The translations under genes were made by a program, and so were the position numbers. Shown here in pieces: positions 7,390 through 15,934 of a stretch of DNA of 52,063 nt. The DNA comes from Holophagales bacterium UBA5704. Its GTDB lineage: Bacteria > Acidobacteriota > Thermoanaerobaculia > Multivoradales > UBA5704. The first letter of the stretch is position 1, and every line of letters begins with the position of its first letter. The notes beneath the pieces were generated by a model. That model was given only the letters and a program-made list of their open reading frames with translations, was not told the origin of the DNA and did not search any database. The DNA lies in NCBI GenBank assembly GCA_002420005.1, contig DIHE01000074.1:1-52063 (forward strand). The letters run 5' to 3'.

Positions 7390-10300
7390 ATGTTCAGTCT
7401 CACTCGTCGCGGGCCGCTTCCCCGAGCCGCCCTCCTCGCCGTCCTCGTCGCGATCCTGCCTTGGAACGCCAACGCCCAGCCACTCAAAGGGAAGCCTTCG
7501 CTCGGGCGAATGGTCGATGCGCGGGTCAATCTGAAGGACTCCTACCAGCGGGCGACCGCCGCCCGGCCGGGAGCGGCCGCCGCGGGCCTCGCAGAAGCGG
7601 GCCGGCAGACCGAGGCGATCGTCGCAGCGATCGGCGCGCGCAAACAGGCCCTGCCCACCCTGGAGGTCCGGCTCAGCGCGGCCACCGGGGGGCCGTCGTC
7701 GGTGGAGAACACAGCCGGTGCGCTGAGCGCCGCCGCCCCCGGGCTCGACAACGAGTCGATCGTGCGCGCCTATCTGCATCAGAACAAAGCTCTCTATGGG
7801 CTCTCCGCAGGGGAGGTCGACGACCTCGTGGTGGTCGGTGACAGCCCGGGTGGCACGAGCGGCCTGCGCATGCTCCGGATGGAACAGCAGATCGACGGCC
7901 GCCCGGTCTTCCAGAGTGAGACCCGTTTCCTGATCGACCGCGACGGCCGCGTCGTCAAGAGCGTCGGCCTGATGGTTCCGCAGGCGAAGCTCCTCGCGCC
8001 GCGCGTCCTCCCGGGCAGCCTGCTGTCGCCGGCCGAGGCCGTCGCCCGGCTGTTGACGGCGGACGGCCGCGCCGCGGACGCCGCCTCCTTCACCGTCACC
8101 GCGGACAACGCCGGCCGCCTCGAGCTGGCCGAGACCGACGGCTTCGTGGCCGGCCCGGTCACCGCGCGCCAGGTCCTCTTTCCGCTCGGCCCGGGCCTTC
8201 TGGTGCCGGCGTGGTCGCTCGTCGTGTTCACCGAGGGAGACCAGGACTGGTACGCCATGGTCGACGCCCAGACCGGCGACCTCTTGTGGCGCAAGAACAT
8301 CCGCAACTTCGTCTCGACCCACCAGGCCCGCTTCCGGGTCTACGTCCAGGCGGACGGCGTGACCCCGGCGGACAGCCCGGCGCCCCAGTCGCCGAACACC
8401 GCGGCGCCCGGCGCCGGCACCCAGTTCGCGGAAATCGCGCCGACCATCGTCAACATGCTGACGGCGCAGGACATCACCGCGAGCCCGAACGGCTGGATCG
8501 ACGACTGCCCGGGCGGCGGCTGCACCGCCAACGAGACCCAGACCCTGGGCAACAACGTGCTCGCCTGTGTCGACCGCACCGGGGGAGCGAACGCCAACAT
8601 CTGCGATACCGACGCGGCGAGCCAGCTCGACGGCAACGGCCGGCCGACAGGCAACCCGGACGCCAACACCCGCAACCGCGACTTCCTCGGCACCACGCCG
8701 CGCGACTTCCAGACCAACTTCACGCCGCCGCCGCAGGGCGGTGCGGCCAATGCCGAAGTCGGCCAGACCGCCACCGGCGCCGGCAACGGGACCTCGACCG
8801 GCCCCACCGACATCTTCCGCCGCGGCTCCACCGTTCAGCAGTTCTACGTGACCAACTGGTACCACGACAAGCTCTTCGCCTTGGGCTTCGACGAAGGCTC
8901 AGCCAACTTCCAGCAGATCAACTTCGGCGGCGGCGGCGGCGCAGGGGACCGCGTCCTGGTCGACGTGCAGGACGGCTCCGGAACCAACAACGCCAACTTC
9001 TCGACACCGCCGGACGGCACCTCGGGCCGCGCGCAGATGTTTCGCTTCACCGGCCCGACCGTCGACCGCGACGGTGGCCTCGACAGCGAGATCCTGATCC
9101 ACGAGCTGACCCACGGCACCAGCAACCGCCTGGTCGGCAACGCCGCCGGCCTCAACTGGGATCAGGCCGGCGGCCTGGGTGAAGGCTGGAGCGACTTCTA
9201 CGCCCTGTCGCTCCTCAACAACACCAACGCCGACAATCCGGATGCCCGCTATGCGGCCGGCGCCTACGCCACCTACAAGCTCGGCGGCCTGCTCGACAAC
9301 TACGTCTACGCCATCCGCCGCTTCCCTTACTCCACGGACAACACGGTCAACCCGATGACCTGGGCGGACATCGACGACGTCACCAACAACCTGGCCGGCG
9401 GCATCGCGCCGTCGCCGCTCACCTTCAACAACAACGGCGGCATGGAGGTCCACAACTCCGGCGAGCTCTGGGCGAGCTCCCTCTGGGAGGTGCGCAGCCG
9501 GATCATCGCCGACCCCGCCGGAGCGAATGGCGACGTACCCACCGGCAACAACACGACGCTGGAGATCGTCACCGACGGCATGAAGCTGACGCCGATCGAC
9601 CCGACCTTCACCGACGCGCGCGATGCGCTCTTCGCCGCCGACTGCACGGCCAACGCCTGCGCCAATGAAGCGTCGATCTGGGGCGGCTTCGCCGACCGCG
9701 GCCTCGGCTATGGTGCACAGACCCCGTACAACATCGCGTTCGGCTACACCGCGAGCCACCTGGGGGTGAAGGAGTCGTTCAGCGTGCCGTACCTCGACGT
9801 GGTCAATGCGGCCACCGACGTGGCGGTCAACGACAGCTCCGGCAACTCCAACGGCGCGATCGACCCGGGCGAGCCGATCCTGCTCACCGTCACCCTCACC
9901 AACCCTTGGCGGGCGGCGGGCAAGGCGGTGACCGGCGCGACCGCGACCCTTTCGACCACCACCCCGGGCGTCACCATCCACGATGCCACCGCGGCCTACG
10001 GCGCCATCGCCCCCCAGGGAACGGCGGCCGGTGACACGTTCCTGATCACCGTCGACACCACCGTTCTCTGTGGCAGCTCGATCGACTTCACCCTCTCCGT
10101 GACCTCGAACCTCGGCACCACCTCGACCGGCTTCCGCAAGCGGGTGGGCGCGGCGAGCGGCACCGATCCGGTCGTCACCTACACCCGTGACACCAACCCC
10201 GACCTCGCCATCGTCGACGGCCGTCCGCGCGCGTCCTTCGACCAGCTCACCGTCACCGACGACTTCCAGATCGCCGACCTCGACTTCCGCGCCGACAGCG

Positions 10301-11658
10301 TCACCCACACCTTCAACGGCGACCTCACCCTGATGCTCCGCTCGCCGGCCGGCACCGGCGTCGACTTCATCTCCCTGATCGGCGGCCTGACCGACGGTGG
10401 CTCCGGGGACAACCTCACCAACATGCTGGTCAACGACGACCTCGTCTCCAGCGCGGCGGTCGACATGGTGCAACAACCCAACACGAGCTCACCGTTCACC
10501 GGTTCCTGGCTGCCGGTGTTCAACGCCCCCTGGCCGCCGCTCGCCGGGTTCCCCACCGGCCCCGACGCGATCGGCACCCTGTCGCGCTTCGACGGCCAGA
10601 GCACGCAAGGCGTCTGGTCGGTCGCGGTGTCGGACCAGTTCGCGGCCGACTCCGGCACGCTCAATGCCTGGTCGATGCTGGTCACTCCGGTTCGCTTCGT
10701 CTGCACGCCGTTCGCACCGGCGGCGGCGGTGACGGCGACGAAGACGGTCACCGGCACCTTCACAGTCGGCGGCACGGTCACCTATACGGTGGTCCTCACC
10801 AACAACGGCACCGACGCCCAGGGCGACAACGCCGGTGACGAATTCACCGACACCCTGGCCGCCGGCCTGACTCTGACCGGTGCCTCCGCCACCAGCGGCA
10901 CGGCGGGCACCGCCGGCAACACCGCCACCTGGAACGGCACGCTCGCCCCCCTCGGCGGCAGCGTGACGATCACCATCACCGCCACCATCAACGCCGGCAC
11001 GCAGGGCTCCACGATCTCCAACCAGGGGACCGCGGCGTTCGACGCCAACAACGACAACGTCAACGAGGCCTCCAGCTTGACCGACGACCCCGGCGTCGGC
11101 GGTGCCGCCGATCCGACCTCCTTCCTCGTCGGCGGTGCCACGGTGACCGCCACCAAGACCGCGAGCGGCACCTTCGTCGTGGGCGGCACGGTGACCTACA
11201 CCATCGTCCTCACCAACTCCGGAACCTCCGCGGCGCCGGACAACGCCGGTGACGAATTCACCGACACCCTGCCCGCCGGCCTGACCCTGACCGGTGCCTC
11301 CGCCACCAGTGGCACGGCGAGCACCGCCGGCAACACCGCCACCTGGAACGGCAGCATCCCGGCCTCCGGCAGCGTCACCCTCACCATCACCGCCACGGTC
11401 AACGCCGGAACGGAAGGGACCACCTTGAACAACCAGGGTACCGTTTCCTTCGACTCCGACCTGAACGGCAGCAACGAATCGACGGCCGTGACCGACGACC
11501 CGGGCGTCACCGGGACCGGCAACCCGACCCCGATCACCATCACCGGCTTGCCGGTGCAGGAGATCCCGACCGTCTCCGAGATCGGCCTGCTGGCCCTCGG
11601 ACTCGGTCTGCTGCTGGCCGCCTGGACCATCCTGCGCCGCCGCTCGGCGCGGGTCTGA
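7390..11658 (+). CDS. Secreted M36 (fungalysin-type) metalloprotease with P-domain, DUF11 repeats and IPTL-CTERM-like tail
   Basis: This is a 1422-residue extracellular zinc protease. ATG 7390 follows AGGGGGTG and gives a signal peptide (MFSLTRRGPLPRAALLAVLV, cleavage near ANAQP). An FTP-like propeptide follows at about residues 95-290. The catalytic domain has the zinc site HELTH at 571-575 and the third ligand Glu598 in GEGWSDF, as in family M36. A P/Homo-B-like domain follows at about 930-1105 (DLTLMLRSPAGTGVDF, GVWSVAVSDQFA), then two DUF11 repeats and a C-terminal IPTVSEIGLLALGLGLLL, basic RRR tail. The last element matches IPTL-CTERM sorting signals, so the protein is probably processed and released or surface-displayed. 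It likely acts in extracellular protein degradation. The long open frame begins upstream at 6787 but that part translates the repeat array. Confidence 0.93.
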   Translation: MFSLTRRGPLPRAALLAVLVAILPWNANAQPLKGKPSLGRMVDARVNLKDSYQRATAARPGAAAAGLAEAGRQTEAIVAAIGARKQALPTLEVRLSAATGGPSSVENTAGALSAAAPGLDNESIVRAYLHQNKALYGLSAGEVDDLVVVGDSPGGTSGLRMLRMEQQIDGRPVFQSETRFLIDRDGRVVKSVGLMVPQAKLLAPRVLPGSLLSPAEAVARLLTADGRAADAASFTVTADNAGRLELAETDGFVAGPVTARQVLFPLGPGLLVPAWSLVVFTEGDQDWYAMVDAQTGDLLWRKNIRNFVSTHQARFRVYVQADGVTPADSPAPQSPNTAAPGAGTQFAEIAPTIVNMLTAQDITASPNGWIDDCPGGGCTANETQTLGNNVLACVDRTGGANANICDTDAASQLDGNGRPTGNPDANTRNRDFLGTTPRDFQTNFTPPPQGGAANAEVGQTATGAGNGTSTGPTDIFRRGSTVQQFYVTNWYHDKLFALGFDEGSANFQQINFGGGGGAGDRVLVDVQDGSGTNNANFSTPPDGTSGRAQMFRFTGPTVDRDGGLDSEILIHELTHGTSNRLVGNAAGLNWDQAGGLGEGWSDFYALSLLNNTNADNPDARYAAGAYATYKLGGLLDNYVYAIRRFPYSTDNTVNPMTWADIDDVTNNLAGGIAPSPLTFNNNGGMEVHNSGELWASSLWEVRSRIIADPAGANGDVPTGNNTTLEIVTDGMKLTPIDPTFTDARDALFAADCTANACANEASIWGGFADRGLGYGAQTPYNIAFGYTASHLGVKESFSVPYLDVVNAATDVAVNDSSGNSNGAIDPGEPILLTVTLTNPWRAAGKAVTGATATLSTTTPGVTIHDATAAYGAIAPQGTAAGDTFLITVDTTVLCGSSIDFTLSVTSNLGTTSTGFRKRVGAASGTDPVVTYTRDTNPDLAIVDGRPRASFDQLTVTDDFQIADLDFRADSVTHTFNGDLTLMLRSPAGTGVDFISLIGGLTDGGSGDNLTNMLVNDDLVSSAAVDMVQQPNTSSPFTGSWLPVFNAPWPPLAGFPTGPDAIGTLSRFDGQSTQGVWSVAVSDQFAADSGTLNAWSMLVTPVRFVCTPFAPAAAVTATKTVTGTFTVGGTVTYTVVLTNNGTDAQGDNAGDEFTDTLAAGLTLTGASATSGTAGTAGNTATWNGTLAPLGGSVTITITATINAGTQGSTISNQGTAAFDANNDNVNEASSLTDDPGVGGAADPTSFLVGGATVTATKTASGTFVVGGTVTYTIVLTNSGTSAAPDNAGDEFTDTLPAGLTLTGASATSGTASTAGNTATWNGSIPASGSVTLTITATVNAGTEGTTLNNQGTVSFDSDLNGSNESTAVTDDPGVTGTGNPTPITITGLPVQEIPTVSEIGLLALGLGLLLAAWTILRRRSARV
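10729..11556 (+). repeat. Tandem duplication of a DUF11 domain inside the protease gene
   Basis: Two copies of a 414-base (138-codon) unit lie back to back, the second starting at 11143. Long stretches are almost identical at the DNA level, including GACGAATTCACCGACACCCTG and the segment coding GLTLTGASATSGTA. Near-identity at synonymous sites indicates a recent duplication or gene conversion. The protein unit is the DUF11 beta-sandwich (VTYT(V/I)VLTN, DEFTDTL). Confidence 0.85.
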
Positions 11659-11694
11659 TCTCCGGGCCTCACCGGCCCCGCCGCCCGACAACGC

Positions 11695-11722
11695 GCCCCA
11701 TCCCCCGGAAGGGGGGTGGGGC
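11695..11722 (+). terminator. Strong GC hairpin after the protease gene
   Basis: GCCCCATCCCCC, a GGAA loop and GGGGGGTGGGGC form a 12-bp stem with one G-T pair, 37 bases after the protease stop. There is no T-tract, so it may be a Rho-independent-like terminator of the GC-rich type or a transcript-end stabiliser. Confidence 0.6.
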
Positions 11723-11787
11723 GATCTCAACCAAGCGAAGCACTCAGGCTGTTGGACACCTCTACCCCAGTATCCAGTGGCCAAGGA

Positions 11788-11812
11788 CTACCATTTCCCC
11801 AACCGATGGTAG
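11788..11812. promoter_or_regulatory. Inverted repeat upstream of the restriction-modification operon
   Basis: CTACCAT (11788-11794) and ATGGTAG (11806-11812) are a perfect 7-bp inverted repeat with an 11-base spacer, ending 10 bases before the first possible start of the methyltransferase operon. Its position suits an operator or an autoregulatory site. No C-protein gene is present in the operon. Confidence 0.35.
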
Positions 11813-11822
11813 AGGGCTCAGC

Positions 11823-13082
11823 TTGACAGGAGGGGCTCCTTCGGGTCACGATTCGATCCGCGTGAGCTTGCGATCCGCACGAGGACATGCGAGAGACCCA
11901 GAGGTGGTTCTCGGTCTACCTGACACCCTCACGCCGACGGAGAGCGGCATCCCTCACCTCGTGCCTGGGCAACCGCAGATGGCTCTCGAACGCCTGCATC
12001 TCCACAATTGGGACTTCCCGGACTCAGACGACTCCGGTCTCCATACCATCCACCCCTATCCGGCGAAGTTCATCTCCTCGATTCCGCGTGCACTCATCAC
12101 CAGCCTTGGAGTCGCACCCGGCACCGCGGTGCTCGACCCCTTCTGTGGCGCAGGCACCACACTGGTCGTGGCGCAGGAGCTCGGCGTTCCCTCGATCGGC
12201 ATCGACCTCAACCCCATCGCCTGCCTCATCAGCCGCGTCAAGACCACACCGCTTCCCGCCGGGCTCACGGCGGCGGCGCTCCGCGTCGTCCAGGCAACGC
12301 ATGCAGGGACTGTCACCGTCCCCGCCATCCCGAATGTCGGCCACTGGTTCAACGAGGAGGTGAGCGCCGCGATCGCGGCTCTCGTCGCCCAGATCGACAG
12401 GGTGCCGGACGCTTCAGTACGCGACCACCTGCGGCTCGCGCTTTCAAGCATCATCGTCCGCGTCTCAAGGCAGGAGAGCGATACGCGGTACGCCGCGATC
12501 GAGAAGCCGGTGAGCCCGCGCTCTGTGCGCGAGCAGTTCCTTGCGGCATGTGCGCGCATCGTGGAAACGAAGGCGGCGCGCTCGACGCCTGCCGCCTCGG
12601 CGGTCGTGCTGGAAAGCGACATCCTTGCAGTGACACCCGAGCTCATCGGGAGAGGCGTTTCGCTGGTGGTCACCTCGCCGCCCTATCCGAACGCCTACGA
12701 GTATTGGCTCTACCACAAATACAGGATGTGGTGGCTCGGCTACGACCCGATCGCCGTCAAGCAACAGGAGATCGGCGCCCGGGCGCACTACTTCCGGAAG
12801 CGGCACGCCACCTTCGAGGAGTTCCGATTGCAGATGGCAAGCATCCTGCGCCTGCTTTCGAAGGTGCTGGTCTCCGGTGGGTATGCCTGCTTTGTCGTGG
12901 GCCGGTCTCGCATCCACGGCGTCGACTACGACAACGCGGCCATGATCGCCGGGGAGGCGGGGCGGGCTGGGTTCACGGAAGTCGACCGATTCAGTCGCGT
13001 CATCCGAGCTGGGCGGAAGTCGTTCAACCTCTCGCACGCTCGGATCAAGACCGAGGCGGTGCTCGTCCTCCGCAGATCATGA
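11823..13082 (+). CDS. DNA methyltransferase with SPPY motif (M1 of R-M operon)
   Basis: This protein transfers a methyl group from S-adenosylmethionine to DNA and should protect host DNA. The SAM-binding motif is LDPFCGAGTTL (near residue 103), preceded by HPYPAKF; the catalytic motif is TSPPYPN (near 283), separated by about 180 residues that may hold the target-recognition region. SPPY predicts N4-cytosine methylation more than N6-adenine, though this is not certain. The start is unclear: the frame opens at TTG 11823, while ATG 11979 (residue 53) is the first ATG and keeps all motifs. It overlaps the second methyltransferase by 4 bases (ATGA). Two methyltransferases with one nuclease usually mean an asymmetric recognition site. 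Confidence 0.85.
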   Translation: MTGGAPSGHDSIRVSLRSARGHARDPEVVLGLPDTLTPTESGIPHLVPGQPQMALERLHLHNWDFPDSDDSGLHTIHPYPAKFISSIPRALITSLGVAPGTAVLDPFCGAGTTLVVAQELGVPSIGIDLNPIACLISRVKTTPLPAGLTAAALRVVQATHAGTVTVPAIPNVGHWFNEEVSAAIAALVAQIDRVPDASVRDHLRLALSSIIVRVSRQESDTRYAAIEKPVSPRSVREQFLAACARIVETKAARSTPAASAVVLESDILAVTPELIGRGVSLVVTSPPYPNAYEYWLYHKYRMWWLGYDPIAVKQQEIGARAHYFRKRHATFEEFRLQMASILRLLSKVLVSGGYACFVVGRSRIHGVDYDNAAMIAGEAGRAGFTEVDRFSRVIRAGRKSFNLSHARIKTEAVLVLRRS

Positions 13083-14581
13083 CCACGCTCTCGCTCCATT
13101 GGCCGGCCTACCGGCTGTTTCCCTATGAGCGCCTCTTGGCGATCGCAGAAGCCATCGCGTTGCTCTCGTCCCGCCAGATCGCAGAAGACCCTGAAAGCGT
13201 CACGGTGACAGCCGATCGGCCGGCCGCGGCGCCTCGGCTGACGTACTTCAGCGCCTACCAGACGCCTCGGACGCCGCCGGCACCGACGGTCCAACATCTC
13301 ATCGAGTCGGAGACGTCTGGTGGCTCACGCCGCCAGAGCACCCGGTATTCTGTCCATGGGTTGCACGAGTACAAGGGAAAGTTCAACCCGCAAACAGCCC
13401 GCGCCCTCCTCAATGCAGCCGGCCTGCCGAAGCACGCGCTGGTGCTCGATCCCTTCTGTGGGAGCGGCACAACGCTCATCGAGTGTGCACACTCCGGCTT
13501 CCGTGCGGTGGGGACGGACATCAACCCTTTGGCGATCACGATTGCGAACGCCAAGGCGCAGGCCCTCAGATGCGATCCGGAGCTTCTCGTGGCCGAAGCG
13601 GAGGCCGCCTTTCGGGCGGCAGGCAGGAGCCGCCGTGGTCGCCTCCTTGCCGACGTTCGCGGCGCATACCTCCACCGCTGGTTCGACGCGCCGATGCTCG
13701 CGCGGCTCGAAACGCTTCGGGCTCACATCGTGGAGCGCGACCCCTCTGTCTCCGAGATCCTCCTCGTCATCGTCAGCAACCTTCTTCGGGAGTTTTCCCT
13801 CCAGGAGCCGGATGATTTGCGCATCCGTCGCCGCAAGAGCCCGCCGTCCGAGCGTGATCCCTACCAGGCCTTCCTGGAAGACACCCGTGCCCTCGCGGCG
13901 AACGTCCGCGTCGTCCAGCGTCACACCGGGGTGTGTAACGCCACCTCGGTGCGGGCCCACCAAGGCGACATGCGAACGTTCGCCACGGCTGCTGCAGCAA
14001 GAGGGATGATCAGCAACTTCGATGCGGCCATTACCAGCCCCCCTTATGCGATGGCTCTCCCTTACATCGATACGCAGCGCCTCAGCCTCGTCTGGCTCGG
14101 GCTTGTAGACCCGGGAACGCTCCCATCGCTCCAGGCGGAGCTCATCGGCAGCCGCGAGTTCAACGGCTCACCACGCTCGATATGGGAAAGAAAGCTGGTC
14201 GACAATTCCGAGCGGCTGCCGGCGGCCCATGCAGCCCTTTGCCAACGACTTCTCGAAATGCTCGGCGAACAGGACGGCTTCCGCCGGCAGGCGGTGCCCT
14301 CTCTTCTCTACCGCTACCTGGCCGGCATGCGTGACAGCTTCCTTTCTGTGAGATCGCTTCTCCGGCCGGGGGCGCCCTTCTTTCTCATCGTCGGCCACAA
14401 CCACACCGTGCTCGGGGGGCACCGGATCGACATGGACACTCCAGCCCTCCTCTCCACACTCGGGGAGACGGCCGGATTCGTGACAGAGCGGCGAGAGCCT
14501 CTGCAGACCTACCAGCGCTACGGACTTCACCAGAAGAACGCCATCTGCCGCGAGGAGCTCCTCACACTGCGCGCCGTATGA
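13079..14581 (+). CDS. DNA methyltransferase with SPPY motif (M2 of R-M operon)
   Basis: This 500-residue protein starts at ATG 13079 in an ATGA overlap with M1; the longer open frame back to 12008 only reads M1 in another frame. It has HEYKGKFNPQ, then the SAM motif LDPFCGSGTTL at about residue 123 and GTDINPLA, and the catalytic TSPPYAMALPY near 319. The pattern is the same as in M1 (H-x-Y-x-(A/G)-K-F, FCG(A/S)GTT, TSPPY), so the two share a fold, but the segments between motifs differ, as expected if each recognises a different strand of one asymmetric site. It overlaps the nuclease gene downstream by 4 bases. Confidence 0.87.
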   Translation: MTTLSLHWPAYRLFPYERLLAIAEAIALLSSRQIAEDPESVTVTADRPAAAPRLTYFSAYQTPRTPPAPTVQHLIESETSGGSRRQSTRYSVHGLHEYKGKFNPQTARALLNAAGLPKHALVLDPFCGSGTTLIECAHSGFRAVGTDINPLAITIANAKAQALRCDPELLVAEAEAAFRAAGRSRRGRLLADVRGAYLHRWFDAPMLARLETLRAHIVERDPSVSEILLVIVSNLLREFSLQEPDDLRIRRRKSPPSERDPYQAFLEDTRALAANVRVVQRHTGVCNATSVRAHQGDMRTFATAAAARGMISNFDAAITSPPYAMALPYIDTQRLSLVWLGLVDPGTLPSLQAELIGSREFNGSPRSIWERKLVDNSERLPAAHAALCQRLLEMLGEQDGFRRQAVPSLLYRYLAGMRDSFLSVRSLLRPGAPFFLIVGHNHTVLGGHRIDMDTPALLSTLGETAGFVTERREPLQTYQRYGLHQKNAICREELLTLRAV

Positions 14582-15675
14582 CGATCGACTTCGCCTTCCA
14601 TCCGAGCGTCTACGCCACGGGAGAGCCCAAGGGGCTCGTCCACATGCTTGAACGGGTGTGGGTTCAGCAGACGCCCGGCGACGGGACGCTTTACATCGTG
14701 TCCGGCTTCGGCAACTACAACGGGGCGGTGCGCTTCCTGGACACGTTCGCTCGCCACGTCAAGGCCGGAGGGCAGGTCGTGTCCTTCTTTGCCGGCAGTA
14801 CCGCTCAGAACCTCACCAGCAAGCAGCTGGTGGAGTCGATGCTCAGGGTCGGCGCCAGCGTCAACATCGTCCACCGAAAGCGCCTGCTGCACGCCAAGTG
14901 CTACGGTGCCTCCCGCAGCACCGGCGCAAGCCTGGTCGTCAGCTCGGGCAACTTCACCGGCCCCGGCATGGGGCTCAACGTCGAGTCATCCGTGCTCCTC
15001 CCCGAGCAGCCCTTGAGGGAAGCCGGCTTCTCGTGGGAGACCGCCATCCAGCAGATCCGGGCACAGCCATGGGACTTTTTCCAGCCCACCCTCGACGAAC
15101 CCGCCGCTCCGGCCTGGAGCCTCCTCTATGACGAATGCGAACGCGGCCTCAGGCTCGAGAAGTCAGACGAGAGCACGCTCCTTGTGCTCCTCGGACACTC
15201 AGACACCGCACGCATCCAGGCTCCACCGGGCACGAAGGCGGGCAAGGGCACGCAGTACTTCTGGCTCGGCAAGGACTCCTTCGGGTTCTTTCCGCCGCTG
15301 ACAATCCCCAACGAGCGAGGGAACAAACGGACCTTCTCGTGCCTCATCAGCCTCCACTACGTCGACCTTGGCGTGGTTGACAGGAAGGCAAGGGTCACCT
15401 TTGAAGCAGAGAACAACTTGGACTTCCGCCTCGGAACCGCGCGCCTGCGGTCCACGCAGAAGGCCAAACCTGGCGACATCGCCGCACTCTCTCGCATCGG
15501 AGACCGCGAGTACGAGTTACGGATCGTCCAAGAGGGCACCCCTCACCACCGCCTTCTCTCTCCGCACATGGTCAACTTGGTCGGACACCGGGGTAAGCGC
15601 TATGGGCTGATCGACAACGCGGTGTTCTTCGAAATCATTGGAAGACAGGCCTCTCCACCTCCGGAGACGGGGTGA
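14578..15675 (+). CDS. Phospholipase D-fold restriction endonuclease, BfiI/NgoFVII-like
   Basis: This 365-residue protein begins at ATG 14578 in an ATGA overlap with M2. Residues 1-180 look like the PLD nuclease fold: an HxK half-motif (LLHAKCYG, H105 and K107), followed by SSGNFTG with N125 and then E136. Such H-K-N-E sites cut DNA through a histidine-phosphate intermediate without metal, and BfiI's catalytic His is, from memory, also residue 105. Residues of about 225-345 contain DFRLGTARLRST, PGDIAALSRI and YELRIV, which resemble the B3-like DNA-binding domain of BfiI and EcoRII. The operon of two methyltransferases plus this nuclease fits a type IIS system. One HKD motif per chain implies a dimeric active site. 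The final gene of the operon; no controller gene is seen. Confidence 0.85.
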   Translation: MTIDFAFHPSVYATGEPKGLVHMLERVWVQQTPGDGTLYIVSGFGNYNGAVRFLDTFARHVKAGGQVVSFFAGSTAQNLTSKQLVESMLRVGASVNIVHRKRLLHAKCYGASRSTGASLVVSSGNFTGPGMGLNVESSVLLPEQPLREAGFSWETAIQQIRAQPWDFFQPTLDEPAAPAWSLLYDECERGLRLEKSDESTLLVLLGHSDTARIQAPPGTKAGKGTQYFWLGKDSFGFFPPLTIPNERGNKRTFSCLISLHYVDLGVVDRKARVTFEAENNLDFRLGTARLRSTQKAKPGDIAALSRIGDREYELRIVQEGTPHHRLLSPHMVNLVGHRGKRYGLIDNAVFFEIIGRQASPPPETG

Positions 15676-15699
15676 ATTCTGTCGTTGGGACCTGTCGTT

Positions 15700-15870
15700 G
15701 CCCGGGCTCCGCCCGAGATCTCAGAGACTCAGACGTCGGGCGGGGTCCGCCTGCCCGAAGGCGGAGCGTCCCGGACGTCGGGCGGGGGTACCCTGCCTCT
15801 CGGGCGGAGAGACTCGGATCGAGAGCGGGGAGCCTCGGACCTGGAGCCGAGAGGCCCGGATCGCGGGCGA
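15700..15870. repeat. Degenerate GC-rich short repeats between the R-M operon and comM
   Basis: GACGTCGGGCGGGG appears at 15732 and 15774 (42 bases apart). From about 15808, roughly 21-base units contain CTCGGATCGAGAGC, CTCGGACCTGGAGC and CCCGGATCGCGGGC. No gene is evident in the 259 bases between the nuclease stop and comM. It may be a decayed relative of the 20-bp arrays at 6961 and 17564, but the match is weak. Short inverted GGGC/GCCC runs also occur here. Confidence 0.45.
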
Positions 15871-15934
15871 TCTTGGAGGAACTTTGGGGAGAAGTGCAAG
15901 AATCGCCCCCCGAAATACGACTTTCTAAGGGGTG

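Noticed and set aside
7321..10476. Long open frames on the opposite strand of the protease (514 and 525 codons)
   Set aside because: They are GC-rich shadow frames complementary to a gene with clear M36 motifs and show no domain.
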